The position numbers and the translations under genes are program-made. Below the pieces are notes generated by a model, which worked only from the letters and a program-made list of their open reading frames with translations, was not told the DNA's origin and ran no database searches. From positions 310,001 through 374,000 of the forward strand of contig NZ_CP029832.1 in NCBI RefSeq assembly GCF_003233655.1: DNA of 64,000 nucleotides, read 5' to 3'. The stretch comes from Azospirillum ramasamyi. GTDB lineage: Bacteria; Pseudomonadota; Alphaproteobacteria; Azospirillales; Azospirillaceae. Positions 41,839 to 49,445 of this stretch are shown here, in pieces. Positions within the stretch are counted from its first letter, which is position 1; each line of letters begins with the position of its first letter.

Positions 41839-42195
41839 TCAGTCGCGGCGGCGGCCTTTTCCGTCATCGGGGGCGAGCAGGCAGGCGGTGCGGGACTGCG
41901 TCAGCACCGACACCGTTCCATCCGCCCCGCCGTTGCGGCGGAAGCGCAGCCCGTTGATCTGGCTGGCGATGCTGAGCGAGACGACGGCAAGATCCGCCTC
42001 GTCGATGATCTTGTGACCGTCCTGCCAGCACTGGACGCGGACGCGCGTGCCGGCAGGGGCGACATCCACGCCGCCCTGGACGCCGCCGCTTTGGGCGCCG
42101 GAGTTCTCCTGGCTCTTCTTGCGGACCAGCGTGGCGTCGGCGGCGCCGACGGCGGCCAAAAGGAGGCAGGCGGCGAGGAGAAAGGCGAGCTTCAT
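41839..42195 (-). CDS. Small exported protein, unknown function
   Basis: This 118-residue protein has a signal peptide (LAFLLAACLLLAAVGAADA). The mature part contains VRVQCWQDGHKIIDEADL and RNGGADGTVSVL followed by TACLL, giving two cysteines that may pair. It ends in a basic tail. I recognise no family. It lies between the OmpA-like gene (26 bp) and the DUF4384 gene (25 bp) in one operon, with a GGAGGGG ribosome-binding site. Confidence 0.7.
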   Translation of the reverse strand: MKLAFLLAACLLLAAVGAADATLVRKKSQENSGAQSGGVQGGVDVAPAGTRVRVQCWQDGHKIIDEADLAVVSLSIASQINGLRFRRNGGADGTVSVLTQSRTACLLAPDDGKGRRRD

Positions 42196-42221
42196 GACAT
42201 CCCCTCCGTTCCGGCCGCCGT

Positions 42222-43049
42222 TCAATGGGTCGGCTTGAATTCGACGCGCCGGTTGCGGCCGTCATAGGGATCGGCGGCCAGCGGCGCGGACGGCCCCTTG
42301 CCGTCCACGGTGATGCGCCTGGGGTCGATTTGATGGACGCGGACGAGGTATTCGCCGACCGACACCGCGCGCCGCTGCGACAGCAGCATGTTGTAGGAAA
42401 GGCTGCCGCTGGCGTCGGTGTGCCCCTCCACCGTCAGTCCCAGCTTCGGATCCTCCTTCATCAGCGCACCGACGGCATCGATGTAGGCGGCGGAATCCGT
42501 CGGGATCTCGGCCGAATTGAGGGCGAAGTTGATGCGGAACCCGAAGGCCTGCGGCGCCTCGCCCGCTGGCGCGGCGGTGTCGGCGGGCGGCTCCACGGGA
42601 GGCTGGGCGAGCCGGGCCTCCATCCGCGCCTCCTGCCGGCGCTGCCTGTGGGCCGGGCGGTTCGGCGCGGGCTGGGCGGCGGGCCGGATTTCGGATTGAG
42701 GAACCGGCTGCGCCATGGGGGATTGCGTGACCGGCTGCGCCGCAGGCGGGCTGGGCGCCGCGCCGTAGTTGATCTCGTCGATGGGACGCGGGCGCTTCGC
42801 GGCGGCACCGGCCGCCCCGCCGATGATCTCGATGCTGCGGGTGCGGATTTTCGCTTCCGGCGCCACCACCTCGCGCAGTTCCTCCACGCTGGGCGGCCGG
42901 TCGAACATCATCACCGTCGACGGACCGGACCCTTCCACCGTCTGGGCCGATGCCGGTCCGGCCAAGACGGCGGCCAGCATCGGCAGGGCGGCGGCCAGGG
43001 TATGGGCCAGGGTGGGGCGCCGGAAGTGGGACAGGATGCGTTTCGTCAT
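42222..43049 (-). CDS. OmpA-family protein
   Basis: This 275-residue protein has a signal peptide ending near GPASAQT, a long Pro/Gln/Ala linker (residues about 80-150), and a C-terminal OmpA peptidoglycan-binding domain. The domain shows INFALNSAEIP, LTVEGHTDASGS, NMLLSQRRAVSVGEYL and RNRRVEFKP. It would anchor the export apparatus to the cell wall. I chose ATG 43049 over 43061 because GGAG lies 6 bp upstream of it. It is first in the operon leading to the adenylate cyclase and has a Crp-like box 68 bp upstream. Confidence 0.88.
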   Translation of the reverse strand: MTKRILSHFRRPTLAHTLAAALPMLAAVLAGPASAQTVEGSGPSTVMMFDRPPSVEELREVVAPEAKIRTRSIEIIGGAAGAAAKRPRPIDEINYGAAPSPPAAQPVTQSPMAQPVPQSEIRPAAQPAPNRPAHRQRRQEARMEARLAQPPVEPPADTAAPAGEAPQAFGFRINFALNSAEIPTDSAAYIDAVGALMKEDPKLGLTVEGHTDASGSLSYNMLLSQRRAVSVGEYLVRVHQIDPRRITVDGKGPSAPLAADPYDGRNRRVEFKPTH

Positions 43050-43117
43050 CTGAGGCTCCATGGGCAGGAGAAGGTACGGCGTTGCCCCTGGTTCTATCGC
43101 TCCCCCCTCCCCTGCGC

Positions 43118-43133
43118 TGTGAGCCGGCCAACA
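43118..43133. promoter_or_regulatory. Weaker Crp-like box upstream of the OmpA-cyclase operon
   Basis: TGTGA-GCCGGC-CAACA matches the left Crp half perfectly and the right half at 3 of 5 positions. It ranks below the other four boxes. Confidence 0.45.
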
Positions 43134-43163
43134 ATCGGCGGCGGTTTCCCGCAGAGCACGGGC

Positions 43164-44723
43164 CTATCCGCCCTGCGCCAGCGTGCCCGGCAGCACCTTC
43201 ACCGACAGCCGCTTGGCGCGGGCGTCGCTCCCCTTGGCCACGGCGAAGGCGTTGATCACGTCCTCCAGCGCGGTGCCGGGAATGGGCTGCAGATCCCCGC
43301 TCTTGAGCGCCTCCGGGATCCGCACGCCGATCTCGTCATGCGACAGGATACAGGCCACCGTCTCTTCCGCGCCGGCACGGTCCATCCGCAGGTTGAAGGG
43401 CTTCTGCACGCCGGGGGGGATTTCCACCTGCCGGCCGGCCTCGACGAAGGCGTCGGGCTGGAAGCGGTTGGGAAAGATGCGGGAAACCGTGCCGGCGGCG
43501 TCGCTGTAATAGCAGTAGACGAAGCCGTCCGCCGTCGGCTGCATCCGCACCACCAGCGCCTCCCCGGCACGGTAGCGCGGTGCCGGGCCGCGGTCCGACG
43601 ACAGCAGCAGGTCGAGCTTGGCCGGAGACGGCCGGGAACGCGGCAGCCCTTCGCCGCCGGCGTTGCTGACGCTCTGCAGCCGGGCCGGCGGCGCCCCGCC
43701 CTGGCCGGGCGGCTTGGCGAGCAGGCGCTGGTAGAGGTCGAAGTCGATGCGGCCGGTGGCGATCAGGTCGTTGTCCGCCTGGAAGCGGCCGACGGCCTCG
43801 GCGGTCCGCTGGTCGAGCTGCCCGCTGACCGGCCCGTCGTAATAGCCCTGCGCCGACAGCGCCCGCTGGGCGAAGGTGACGCGATCCGCCGGGGCCATGC
43901 CGTCGAACCAGCCGCGCGCCTCGGCCATGAAGGCCGGGTTGGTCTGGTCGATGCCCAGGCATTGCCAGTAGGGCACGCGGGTCAGCTTGCCCAGAACCTC
44001 GATCGTGCTGAGTTCGACCAGCGTGCGCACGCCCTGGTGCAGCCCCTCCGACCGGTTCAGCGAGATGTTGAAGGACAGTCCGGCCTTGCCGATCACCCCG
44101 CCGGCATCCGCCCCGCGCCCCGACGACACCACCGCCAGCGTGTTGGACGCCGACATGCCGGGGATGATCTGGCGGGTCACCAGTTCGCCGACATTGAGGT
44201 CGACCGAGACCATCGACATCACCTGATCGGCCGACACGCCGAGGTCCAGCTTGGGCAGCGACAGCCCCGCCCCCGCCGCCTCGCTGACCACATTGTCGTC
44301 CAGCTGGGTGATGGCGCCGCGGATGTAGTAGGACGGCGCGCGGAAGTTCGGCTGCACCCCGATCATCCAGTACAGCGCGTTGACGTCGTCCAGCGCCGGT
44401 TCGAAATCGACGAAGCGGAAGGCGTTGGACGTCTCCGACATGCGGGAGACGGCGGTGATCAGCATTTCCTTTGTGCCGCCGGCCACCCGGCCGGTGGCGT
44501 CGGGCAGGCCGTTGGCGGTGATGTAGATGTCGCGCTTGCCGTGGGTCCACAGCAGCGTGTCCATGCAGCGCAGCGCCTCGCTGAAGCTGCTGATGGTGCG
44601 GACGGCGGGGGTCTTCGGCTGCTGCACCACGCGGGCCATCTCGCCGGAGGTGAAGCAGCCGCCCAGTGCCAGCGTCAGGCCGGCGGAAAGCCCGAGCGAA
44701 CCAAGGAACCGGAGCATGCTCAT
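43164..44723 (-). CDS. CsgG/HfaB-like outer-membrane lipoprotein with peptidoglycan-binding and DUF4384 domains
   Basis: This 519-residue protein has a lipoprotein signal (SAGLTLALGGC, lipobox Cys). Residues about 25-290 resemble the CsgG/HfaB secretion channel: YITANGLPDATGRVAGGTKEMLITAVS, YYIRGAITQLDDNVVSEA, VSVDLNVGELVTRQIIPG and LVELSTIEVLGKLTRVPYWQC. A peptidoglycan-binding type 1 domain follows (VTFAQRALSAQGYYDGPVSG and DQRTAEAVGRFQ), then a DUF4384 domain with YRAGEALVVRMQPTADGFVYC. CsgG proteins form the outer-membrane pore for curlin subunits, so this is the likely exporter of the curlin-like proteins at 32-35 kb. No csgE or csgF homologue is evident. Confidence 0.78.
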   Translation of the reverse strand: MSMLRFLGSLGLSAGLTLALGGCFTSGEMARVVQQPKTPAVRTISSFSEALRCMDTLLWTHGKRDIYITANGLPDATGRVAGGTKEMLITAVSRMSETSNAFRFVDFEPALDDVNALYWMIGVQPNFRAPSYYIRGAITQLDDNVVSEAAGAGLSLPKLDLGVSADQVMSMVSVDLNVGELVTRQIIPGMSASNTLAVVSSGRGADAGGVIGKAGLSFNISLNRSEGLHQGVRTLVELSTIEVLGKLTRVPYWQCLGIDQTNPAFMAEARGWFDGMAPADRVTFAQRALSAQGYYDGPVSGQLDQRTAEAVGRFQADNDLIATGRIDFDLYQRLLAKPPGQGGAPPARLQSVSNAGGEGLPRSRPSPAKLDLLLSSDRGPAPRYRAGEALVVRMQPTADGFVYCYYSDAAGTVSRIFPNRFQPDAFVEAGRQVEIPPGVQKPFNLRMDRAGAEETVACILSHDEIGVRIPEALKSGDLQPIPGTALEDVINAFAVAKGSDARAKRLSVKVLPGTLAQGG

Positions 44724-44772
44724 CGGCGCTGTCTCCTGTGGGTTGGGCGTCCGGGACTCCGGCTTTGGGCCG

Positions 44773-45375
44773 TCACCGCGCCGTCAGTTGCTGGCCGCGG
44801 TCGGCACGGACGGTGATGGTGATCCTCTTCGACATGATCGGCGGGTCGTGCGGCACATGGTCGGCATCGGCCAGCACCAGTTGCAGCGTGTGCCGCCCCG
44901 GCGGCAGTTCCAGGATGGTTTCGGTCTGGCCCTTGCCGAAATGCAGGTGCTGCTTGTCGCTGGGGATCGGCTCGCCGGGGTTCTTCAGCTCGGTGTCGAT
45001 CAGCAGATGGTGGTGCCCGGTGCCGTCCTTGCGCACGCCGGCCGGCGCGACGCCGAAATTCCGCAGCCCGAACCACACCTTGAACCGCGTTCCCACCACC
45101 TCGCCGTTGTTGGGCCAGCCGATGTAGAGCCATGCCTCCTCCCGGCCGGGCGTCCGCGGCGCGGCCGGCGGCGCCTGCTCCGCGGCAGCGGGCTTCGGCT
45201 CGGCCGTTTGGCCGGGAGACGCCTCGGCGGCGGCAGCAGGCGCCGCCGGCACGATCGACGGCACAACCGACAGCATCCCCCAGAGCGCCAGCCTCAAAGC
45301 GGCGCGTGGGAAAACGGCGCTCGGATCGGGGCCGGCTGCGAATACGGACAATCCAGTCTTCATGCCAGTCCTCAT
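44773..45375 (-). CDS. Exported DUF4399-domain protein (copy 1)
   Basis: This 200-residue protein starts at ATG 45375 behind GGGAGGG. It has a hydrophobic signal segment, an Ala/Pro/Glu-rich linker, and a C-terminal DUF4399 domain with VWFGLRNFGVAPAGV, GTGHHHLLIDTEL, HLHFGKGQTETILELPPG and LQLVLADADHVPHDP. The His cluster suggests metal or ligand binding. The next gene upstream (45443-45877) is a paralogue, and a CsgG-like gene follows after 49 bp. Confidence 0.82.
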   Translation of the reverse strand: MRTGMKTGLSVFAAGPDPSAVFPRAALRLALWGMLSVVPSIVPAAPAAAAEASPGQTAEPKPAAAEQAPPAAPRTPGREEAWLYIGWPNNGEVVGTRFKVWFGLRNFGVAPAGVRKDGTGHHHLLIDTELKNPGEPIPSDKQHLHFGKGQTETILELPPGRHTLQLVLADADHVPHDPPIMSKRITITVRADRGQQLTAR

Positions 45376-45442
45376 GGTGCCCTCCCTGACGAACATGAAC
45401 CGGCGGACAGTCAACCGGCGGACATCAACCAGATGGGACCGG

Positions 45443-45877
45443 TCAGCGGACGGTGATTGTCACCTTCTCCGACATCACCGGAGGATCGTGCGGAACATGG
45501 TCGGCATCGCCCAGCACCATCTGCAGCGTGTGGGTTCCCGGCGGCAGTTCCAGCCGCGCTTCGGTCTGGCCGGCGCCGAAATGCAGGTGCTGCCTGTCGT
45601 TGGGGATCGGTTCGTCCGGGTTCGACAGGTCGGTGTCGATCAGCAGGTGATGGTGCCCGGTGTCGGCATGGCTGATGCCGGCCGGCGCCACCCCCATGTT
45701 CTGGAGCCCCATGCGCACCCAGAATTTACCGCCGTTGATGACCGCCCCGTTGGGAGGCCACAGGATGTAGGCACGCGCGTCGTCGGGCGCTTTCGCCCGG
45801 TCGGCCAATCCCTGCCCAGCCAGAAGCAGCGGCAGAAGCAGCAGGGCGCCGACTGCGATGACGGCAGTCCGCAGCAT
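45443..45877 (-). CDS. Exported DUF4399-domain protein (copy 2)
   Basis: This 144-residue protein has a signal peptide (VIAVGALLLLPLLLAGQGLA) directly followed by a DUF4399 domain (WVRMGLQNMGVAPAGI, DTGHHHLLIDTDL, LHFGAGQTEARLELPPG, LGDADHVPHDPPVMS). It lacks the long linker of copy 1. The two genes are adjacent and co-directional, a tandem duplication followed by divergence. Its function is unknown. Confidence 0.85.
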   Translation of the reverse strand: MLRTAVIAVGALLLLPLLLAGQGLADRAKAPDDARAYILWPPNGAVINGGKFWVRMGLQNMGVAPAGISHADTGHHHLLIDTDLSNPDEPIPNDRQHLHFGAGQTEARLELPPGTHTLQMVLGDADHVPHDPPVMSEKVTITVR

Positions 45878-46105
45878 GATTTCCCCCTGTTTTCTTCATT
45901 GCCCTTAGTCTGATGAGCTGCATCTTAGTCTTCGGCCGGGAGGCATGGTCCCCCCGAATTCTTGGGTAATCCCATCTCCTTGAAACCGCGCCGGTTCAGC
46001 GCCGCCTGCTTCCGAATTGGCCGAGAATCGCGGCCGGCTTCCCCATACTTGCGGCAGTTCCGGAAATCGCGGCGGGAGACATGCAAAACGCGAGGCCGGC
46101 GCCGG

Positions 46106-46441
46106 TCAGCGCCTGATCCCGAACAACTCTTCGTTCATCGCCGTGCGGTCAGCGGCAGCCGCCCCCGTCGCCCGGCCTTGCGGCGGCGCTCCGGCGCCCC
46201 TCATCCCCGGCGGCCCGCCGGCGATGGCGTCCGCCCCCGTCCGGCCGCCGCCCATCCAGGGCGGAAAGACACCGCCGGCGGCCGGCGGCACGGCGCTGGC
46301 CCGGTGCGCCGGCATCGGGGCCGCTACGGCCGGAAGCGGAATGCCGCCGGACTGCACCTCGAACGCCGAGGCTGGCCGGACGGCGGCGGGAACCGCCGCG
46401 ACGAGGGTCAGGAACAGGGGGATGGCGGCAAGTCTGCACAT
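46106..46441 (-). CDS. Small exported Pro/Gly/Ala-rich protein, unknown function
   Basis: This 111-residue protein has a signal peptide (IPLFLTLVAAVPAAVRPASA) and a low-complexity mature part rich in Pro, Gly and Ala with no cysteines. It ends AMNEELFGIRR. A GAAGGA ribosome-binding site lies 9 bp before the start, and a Crp-like box lies upstream. I recognise no family. The regions on both sides (45878-46105, 46442-46684) hold no other gene I can support. Confidence 0.6.
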   Translation of the reverse strand: MCRLAAIPLFLTLVAAVPAAVRPASAFEVQSGGIPLPAVAAPMPAHRASAVPPAAGGVFPPWMGGGRTGADAIAGGPPGMRGAGAPPQGRATGAAAADRTAMNEELFGIRR

Positions 46442-46512
46442 CGGGCATTTCCTTCACGAAGGAGCAGGGCCGGCGAAGACCCTCATCCTGCCGTGACCAA
46501 CCCGGCGCCCGC

Positions 46513-46528
46513 TGTGGTGCGGGCCACA
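46513..46528. promoter_or_regulatory. Crp-like box upstream of the 46106-46441 gene
   Basis: TGTGG-TGCGGG-CCACA matches the Crp consensus at 8 of 10 positions with symmetric outer arms. It lies 71 bp before ATG 46441. Confidence 0.6.
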
Positions 46529-46614
46529 CTGTTTGGCTGAAGAAAACCGTGCGGCTGAAAAACCGGGCCTTTGCGCCGCGCCGTGTGCGTTTGTGGAGGG
46601 TGCCCGATCGTGAC

Positions 46615-46648
46615 GGAGGCCCCGCACTTTCGGAAGTGGGGGGCCTCC
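46615..46648 (-). terminator. Hairpin downstream of the sigma/anti-sigma operon
   Basis: A 15-bp stem with one mismatch (GGAGGCCCCGCACTT against AAGTGGGGGGCCTCC) and a 4-base loop lies 36 bp after the stop at 46685. No T run follows in either direction. Confidence 0.55.
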
Positions 46649-46684
46649 TGGAAATCCGGGGCTGTTCGATCCGGCCCCGGCCGT

Positions 46685-47206
46685 TCAGCGGGCGTCCCGG
46701 CGGGCCTGGGATGCCTTGACGAATTGCGAAACCCGGCCGATTTCGCGCGGGTCTGTGTCGACGGTCCCTTGGCTGTTCGTGATCGCCCTCATCCCCTGGG
46801 ACGGGGTCGGCCTGCCGTCGGGGTGATGCCGTCGCCGGTTGGCCCGCTTGAGTTCAAGCGCGTTCCGCGCCACGGCACTCTGGGTCGGCCGTTTGGCCGC
46901 CTCCTCCGCCCTGCGGCTTTCGCGGTTCAGGCGCTTCAGGGCGCTGGTGAAGATCTGCACCTTCAGCGCCGTTCCGCTGTTGTCCGCCGCTTCGCGTTCG
47001 CCACGCGGCTCGGCCTTCCGGCGCATTTCCCGGCGCTGCCGGTTGGCGATGCCGCGGGCCTTGTCCCGGAATTCCCGGATGCGGCGCGTGATCGCGGTGC
47101 GCTCGTCTTCGGAAAGGCCGCAGATCCGGGGGTGATGAGTCAGTTCGACCATTTCGAATTCCGCGGCGGTCAGACGACGCCGTTCCGACGAAATCGGTAC
47201 GCTCAT
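46685..47206 (-). CDS. Basic hypothetical protein in the ECF sigma operon
   Basis: I do not recognise this 173-residue protein. It is strongly basic and probably helical or disordered, with ITRRIREFRDKARGIANRQR, LKRLNRESRRAEEAAKRP and ANRRRHHPDGRP. It has no signal peptide and no TM segment. Its start lies 20 bp after the anti-sigma stop, so it is likely co-expressed with the sigma factor. A nucleic-acid-binding role is possible from charge alone. Confidence 0.6.
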   Translation of the reverse strand: MSVPISSERRRLTAAEFEMVELTHHPRICGLSEDERTAITRRIREFRDKARGIANRQRREMRRKAEPRGEREAADNSGTALKVQIFTSALKRLNRESRRAEEAAKRPTQSAVARNALELKRANRRRHHPDGRPTPSQGMRAITNSQGTVDTDPREIGRVSQFVKASQARRDAR

Positions 47207-47226
47207 TCAATTCCTCCTCTCTTGTT

Positions 47227-48018
47227 TCAGGACCTCCTCACGCTGTCAGCCATTTTCTTGGCGACCACGAGTAGGTCGTCGTCCGACCGGCTGCCCGCAA
47301 GCGTGTAGGCGGTGGCGCCGTTGCGCCAGTAGACCAGTTGAAGCCCGCGCTCTTCGACGGCGTGCAGGCCCTTGTCGTCGACCGGATCATCGGCGACGAC
47401 CAGTAGCGTCAGCATCTCGCCATTTCTCTCGCGGTAGACGAACTGCAGGCCGGCGCCCTTGCTCATCGGCACCAGGGTCGCCCGCACCAGCGTCAGCAGG
47501 TTCGGGTCCAGGACCGGCAGGCTGACCGTGGTCGCGCCGAGGCGGTGGGGAATCCCCTCCGCCATCGCATTCAGATCCGCAAGGGACAGGTCCGAAAATG
47601 CCAGGCTCTGGCTGAGCGCGGTTTGATGCATCTCAGCGGCTTCTTCCGCAAACTCCGGCACGCCATAAGAGGCCGTCGTCTGCTTATGATAGACCAGGGC
47701 CGCGACGTTGGCGCCGCCCACCATCAGCAGGACCGCCGCGGCGAGCGGACCGAAGCGCCGGATGACGCGCTCCATGCGCAAGCGGCGGTACAGACGCCCG
47801 ATCAGGCTCTCCGTGAGTTGGGGATGATCGCCGGCCATCCGCGCAAAGCCTTGACGCAGGATTTCCCTTTGATGGAGATAGTCGTGCAGCCGGGCGGCGA
47901 CCGCCGGGTTGGAGGCGAGATACGCCTCGAAGGCCAGCCGTCGCTCGGGATCTAGCTCGCCATCGATGTAGGCGTGCAGGTCGGCTTGCCAGTCACCGTT
48001 CATCCTGTTCACCATCAT
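47227..48018 (-). CDS. Anti-sigma factor, membrane-anchored
   Basis: This 263-residue protein has an N-terminal cytoplasmic helical domain (DWQADLHAYIDGELDPERRLAFEAYL) typical of anti-sigma factors. It lacks the His-x3-Cys-x2-Cys zinc site. One TM segment is visible (FGPLAAAVLLMVGGANVAALVY), followed by a periplasmic domain. Its start lies 3 bp after the sigma-factor stop, which indicates translational coupling and a direct partner relation. The signal is unknown. Confidence 0.85.
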   Translation of the reverse strand: MMVNRMNGDWQADLHAYIDGELDPERRLAFEAYLASNPAVAARLHDYLHQREILRQGFARMAGDHPQLTESLIGRLYRRLRMERVIRRFGPLAAAVLLMVGGANVAALVYHKQTTASYGVPEFAEEAAEMHQTALSQSLAFSDLSLADLNAMAEGIPHRLGATTVSLPVLDPNLLTLVRATLVPMSKGAGLQFVYRERNGEMLTLLVVADDPVDDKGLHAVEERGLQLVYWRNGATAYTLAGSRSDDDLLVVAKKMADSVRRS

Positions 48019-48021
48019 GGC

Positions 48022-48555
48022 TTACTTCACCACCCTCAAAGAGGCCGGTCGGCCTTCATCCCCGCGGCTTCCATCCCCGCGCACGTCCGCGCGCAGGGCT
48101 TCCCGCCCGCGCGCGAGGCGCGACATCAGCGTTCCAAGTGGAATGCCGAGAATACCTGCCGCCTCCTGGTAGCTCATCCCGTCGACCGCAACCAGCATGA
48201 GCGCCCGCCGCTGATCCTCGGGAAGCCGGGCGAAGGCCTCCATGGTGCGGGCAAGCTCGACCTGTTCGGGTTGACTGGGGGCGATGTCACTGTGGACGAG
48301 CGGTTCGATGGACGCCGCCGCACGGGTCCGCACCTGATCGCGCCGCCGGTCGCTGACATGGACATTGTGCAGGATACCGAACAGCCAGGAGCGCAGGTTG
48401 GCCTCCGGCCGATAGGATCTGGCGCCGGCGATGGCCCGCACCAGCGTCTCCTGCACGAGATCCTCCGCGTCGTCCCGATTGCGAACCAGGGTCATCGCAT
48501 AGCGGCGCAACGTGCGGACGTGATCCGACAACTGGCTTCGCAGGCTGAACGTCAC
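48022..48555 (-). CDS. ECF-family RNA polymerase sigma factor
   Basis: This 177-residue sigma factor has region 2 (YAMTLVRNRDDAEDLVQETLVRAI, LRSWLFGILHNVHVSDRRR) and region 4 (LPEDQRRALMLVAVDGMSYQEAAGILGIPLGTLMSRLARGRE). It lacks regions 1 and 3, as ECF sigmas do. It starts at GTG 48555 with GGAG upstream. It is followed by its anti-sigma factor and a basic protein. Targets are not clear; the two small membrane protein genes upstream are candidates. Confidence 0.92.
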   Translation of the reverse strand: MTFSLRSQLSDHVRTLRRYAMTLVRNRDDAEDLVQETLVRAIAGARSYRPEANLRSWLFGILHNVHVSDRRRDQVRTRAAASIEPLVHSDIAPSQPEQVELARTMEAFARLPEDQRRALMLVAVDGMSYQEAAGILGIPLGTLMSRLARGREALRADVRGDGSRGDEGRPASLRVVK

Positions 48556-48672
48556 ACCGTCGCTCCATGGATGGGGCCGCTTTTGTTATGTTCGCGTAGC
48601 GGGCCATTCTAGTCCCGAACATTTTTCGCGCCCCGGCGTTTTTATCCCTTGTCCGATGCGAAGCCGTTGATA

Positions 48673-49008
48673 TCATTGCGCGAACGGCACGAGGAGCAGC
48701 GCGACGCCCGACACCAGCACCGCCGCGAGGCTCCGCCGCGCCATGGCCACCGCGGCCGGTCCGGGCTCCATCTCGTCGAGCCGCATCGCCAGCATACCGC
48801 CGAAGAAGCCGGACACCGAGGCCACCACATGCACCAGCACCAGCGCGTTCAGGACCGGCACACCCAGCATGAGCGCGACGCCCACCAGGATGGTTCCATA
48901 GAGAAGCGCCTGGGTGAGGATCGGCGCCCAATGTTCGCGCGCGACATAGGCCTCGAAGCCCTCGGCGAACTGGCCGGTCCGCTCTTCGGGATCGGTGTGC
49001 AAGCTCAT
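48673..49008 (-). CDS. Small membrane protein, unknown function
   Basis: This 111-residue protein has a short acidic N-terminus and about three hydrophobic helices (LTQALLYGTILVGVALMLGV, LNALVLVHVVASVSGFFGGMLA, LAAVLVSGVALLLVPF). Its start overlaps the stop of the preceding small membrane protein gene as ATGA, so the pair is co-translated. It lies 117 bp upstream of the ECF sigma gene. No family is recognised. Confidence 0.7.
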   Translation of the reverse strand: MSLHTDPEERTGQFAEGFEAYVAREHWAPILTQALLYGTILVGVALMLGVPVLNALVLVHVVASVSGFFGGMLAMRLDEMEPGPAAVAMARRSLAAVLVSGVALLLVPFAQ

Positions 49009-49241
49009 GATCTTCCTCCGCGTTCGAGATTCCCTTCCTCGCCGCGCCGTGATGCACGGGTCGCTGCCGCCCGCGGCATGGCGCCGAACGACAGAAGCAT
49101 CAGCAGGATCAGCGCCACTCCGATGGAATATGGCGCCCAGGCCCCGAGTTGCCCGTCGGTAACCCAGTCAAGCGCCAACAGGAAGCCGATGGCGGTGATC
49201 ACGGCGATGGCAAGGCCGATTGCCCAGCGGGAATAGGTCAT
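49005..49241 (-). CDS. Small membrane protein, unknown function
   Basis: This 78-residue protein has two TM helices (WAIGLAIAVITAIGFLLAL and APYSIGVALILLMLLSFG) and a charged cytoplasmic tail (RASRRGEEGNLERGG). I chose ATG 49241 because GGAGG lies just upstream; an in-frame start at 49277 lacks one. It is the first gene of a two-gene unit. It may be part of an envelope stress response with the ECF sigma factor (inference from position). Confidence 0.65.
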   Translation of the reverse strand: MTYSRWAIGLAIAVITAIGFLLALDWVTDGQLGAWAPYSIGVALILLMLLSFGAMPRAAATRASRRGEEGNLERGGRS

Positions 49242-49380
49242 GGCTGCCTCCGCGGCTCGGATGGCTGATACGGTCACCTCGCGCGCCCCGAAAGGCGGCG
49301 CCCGTTGCGATCGTTCGTTTCCTTGATTACACGCGAGCGCCCGGAATAATCCGCCGAAGCGGCCGAAATTCTTGGCCAGA

Positions 49381-49419
49381 GATCTTGGGCGGCAATCTTG
49401 GGCGGCAATCTTGAGTGGC
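49381..49419. repeat. 13-bp tandem repeat, three copies
   Basis: GATCTTGGGCGGC, AATCTTGGGCGGC and AATCTTGAGTGGC follow one another in the spacer downstream of the LysR gene. The unit is not a multiple of three, in keeping with a non-coding location. Confidence 0.85.
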
Positions 49420-49445
49420 TGGCCCGGCGCCCGGCATCGGGGCCG

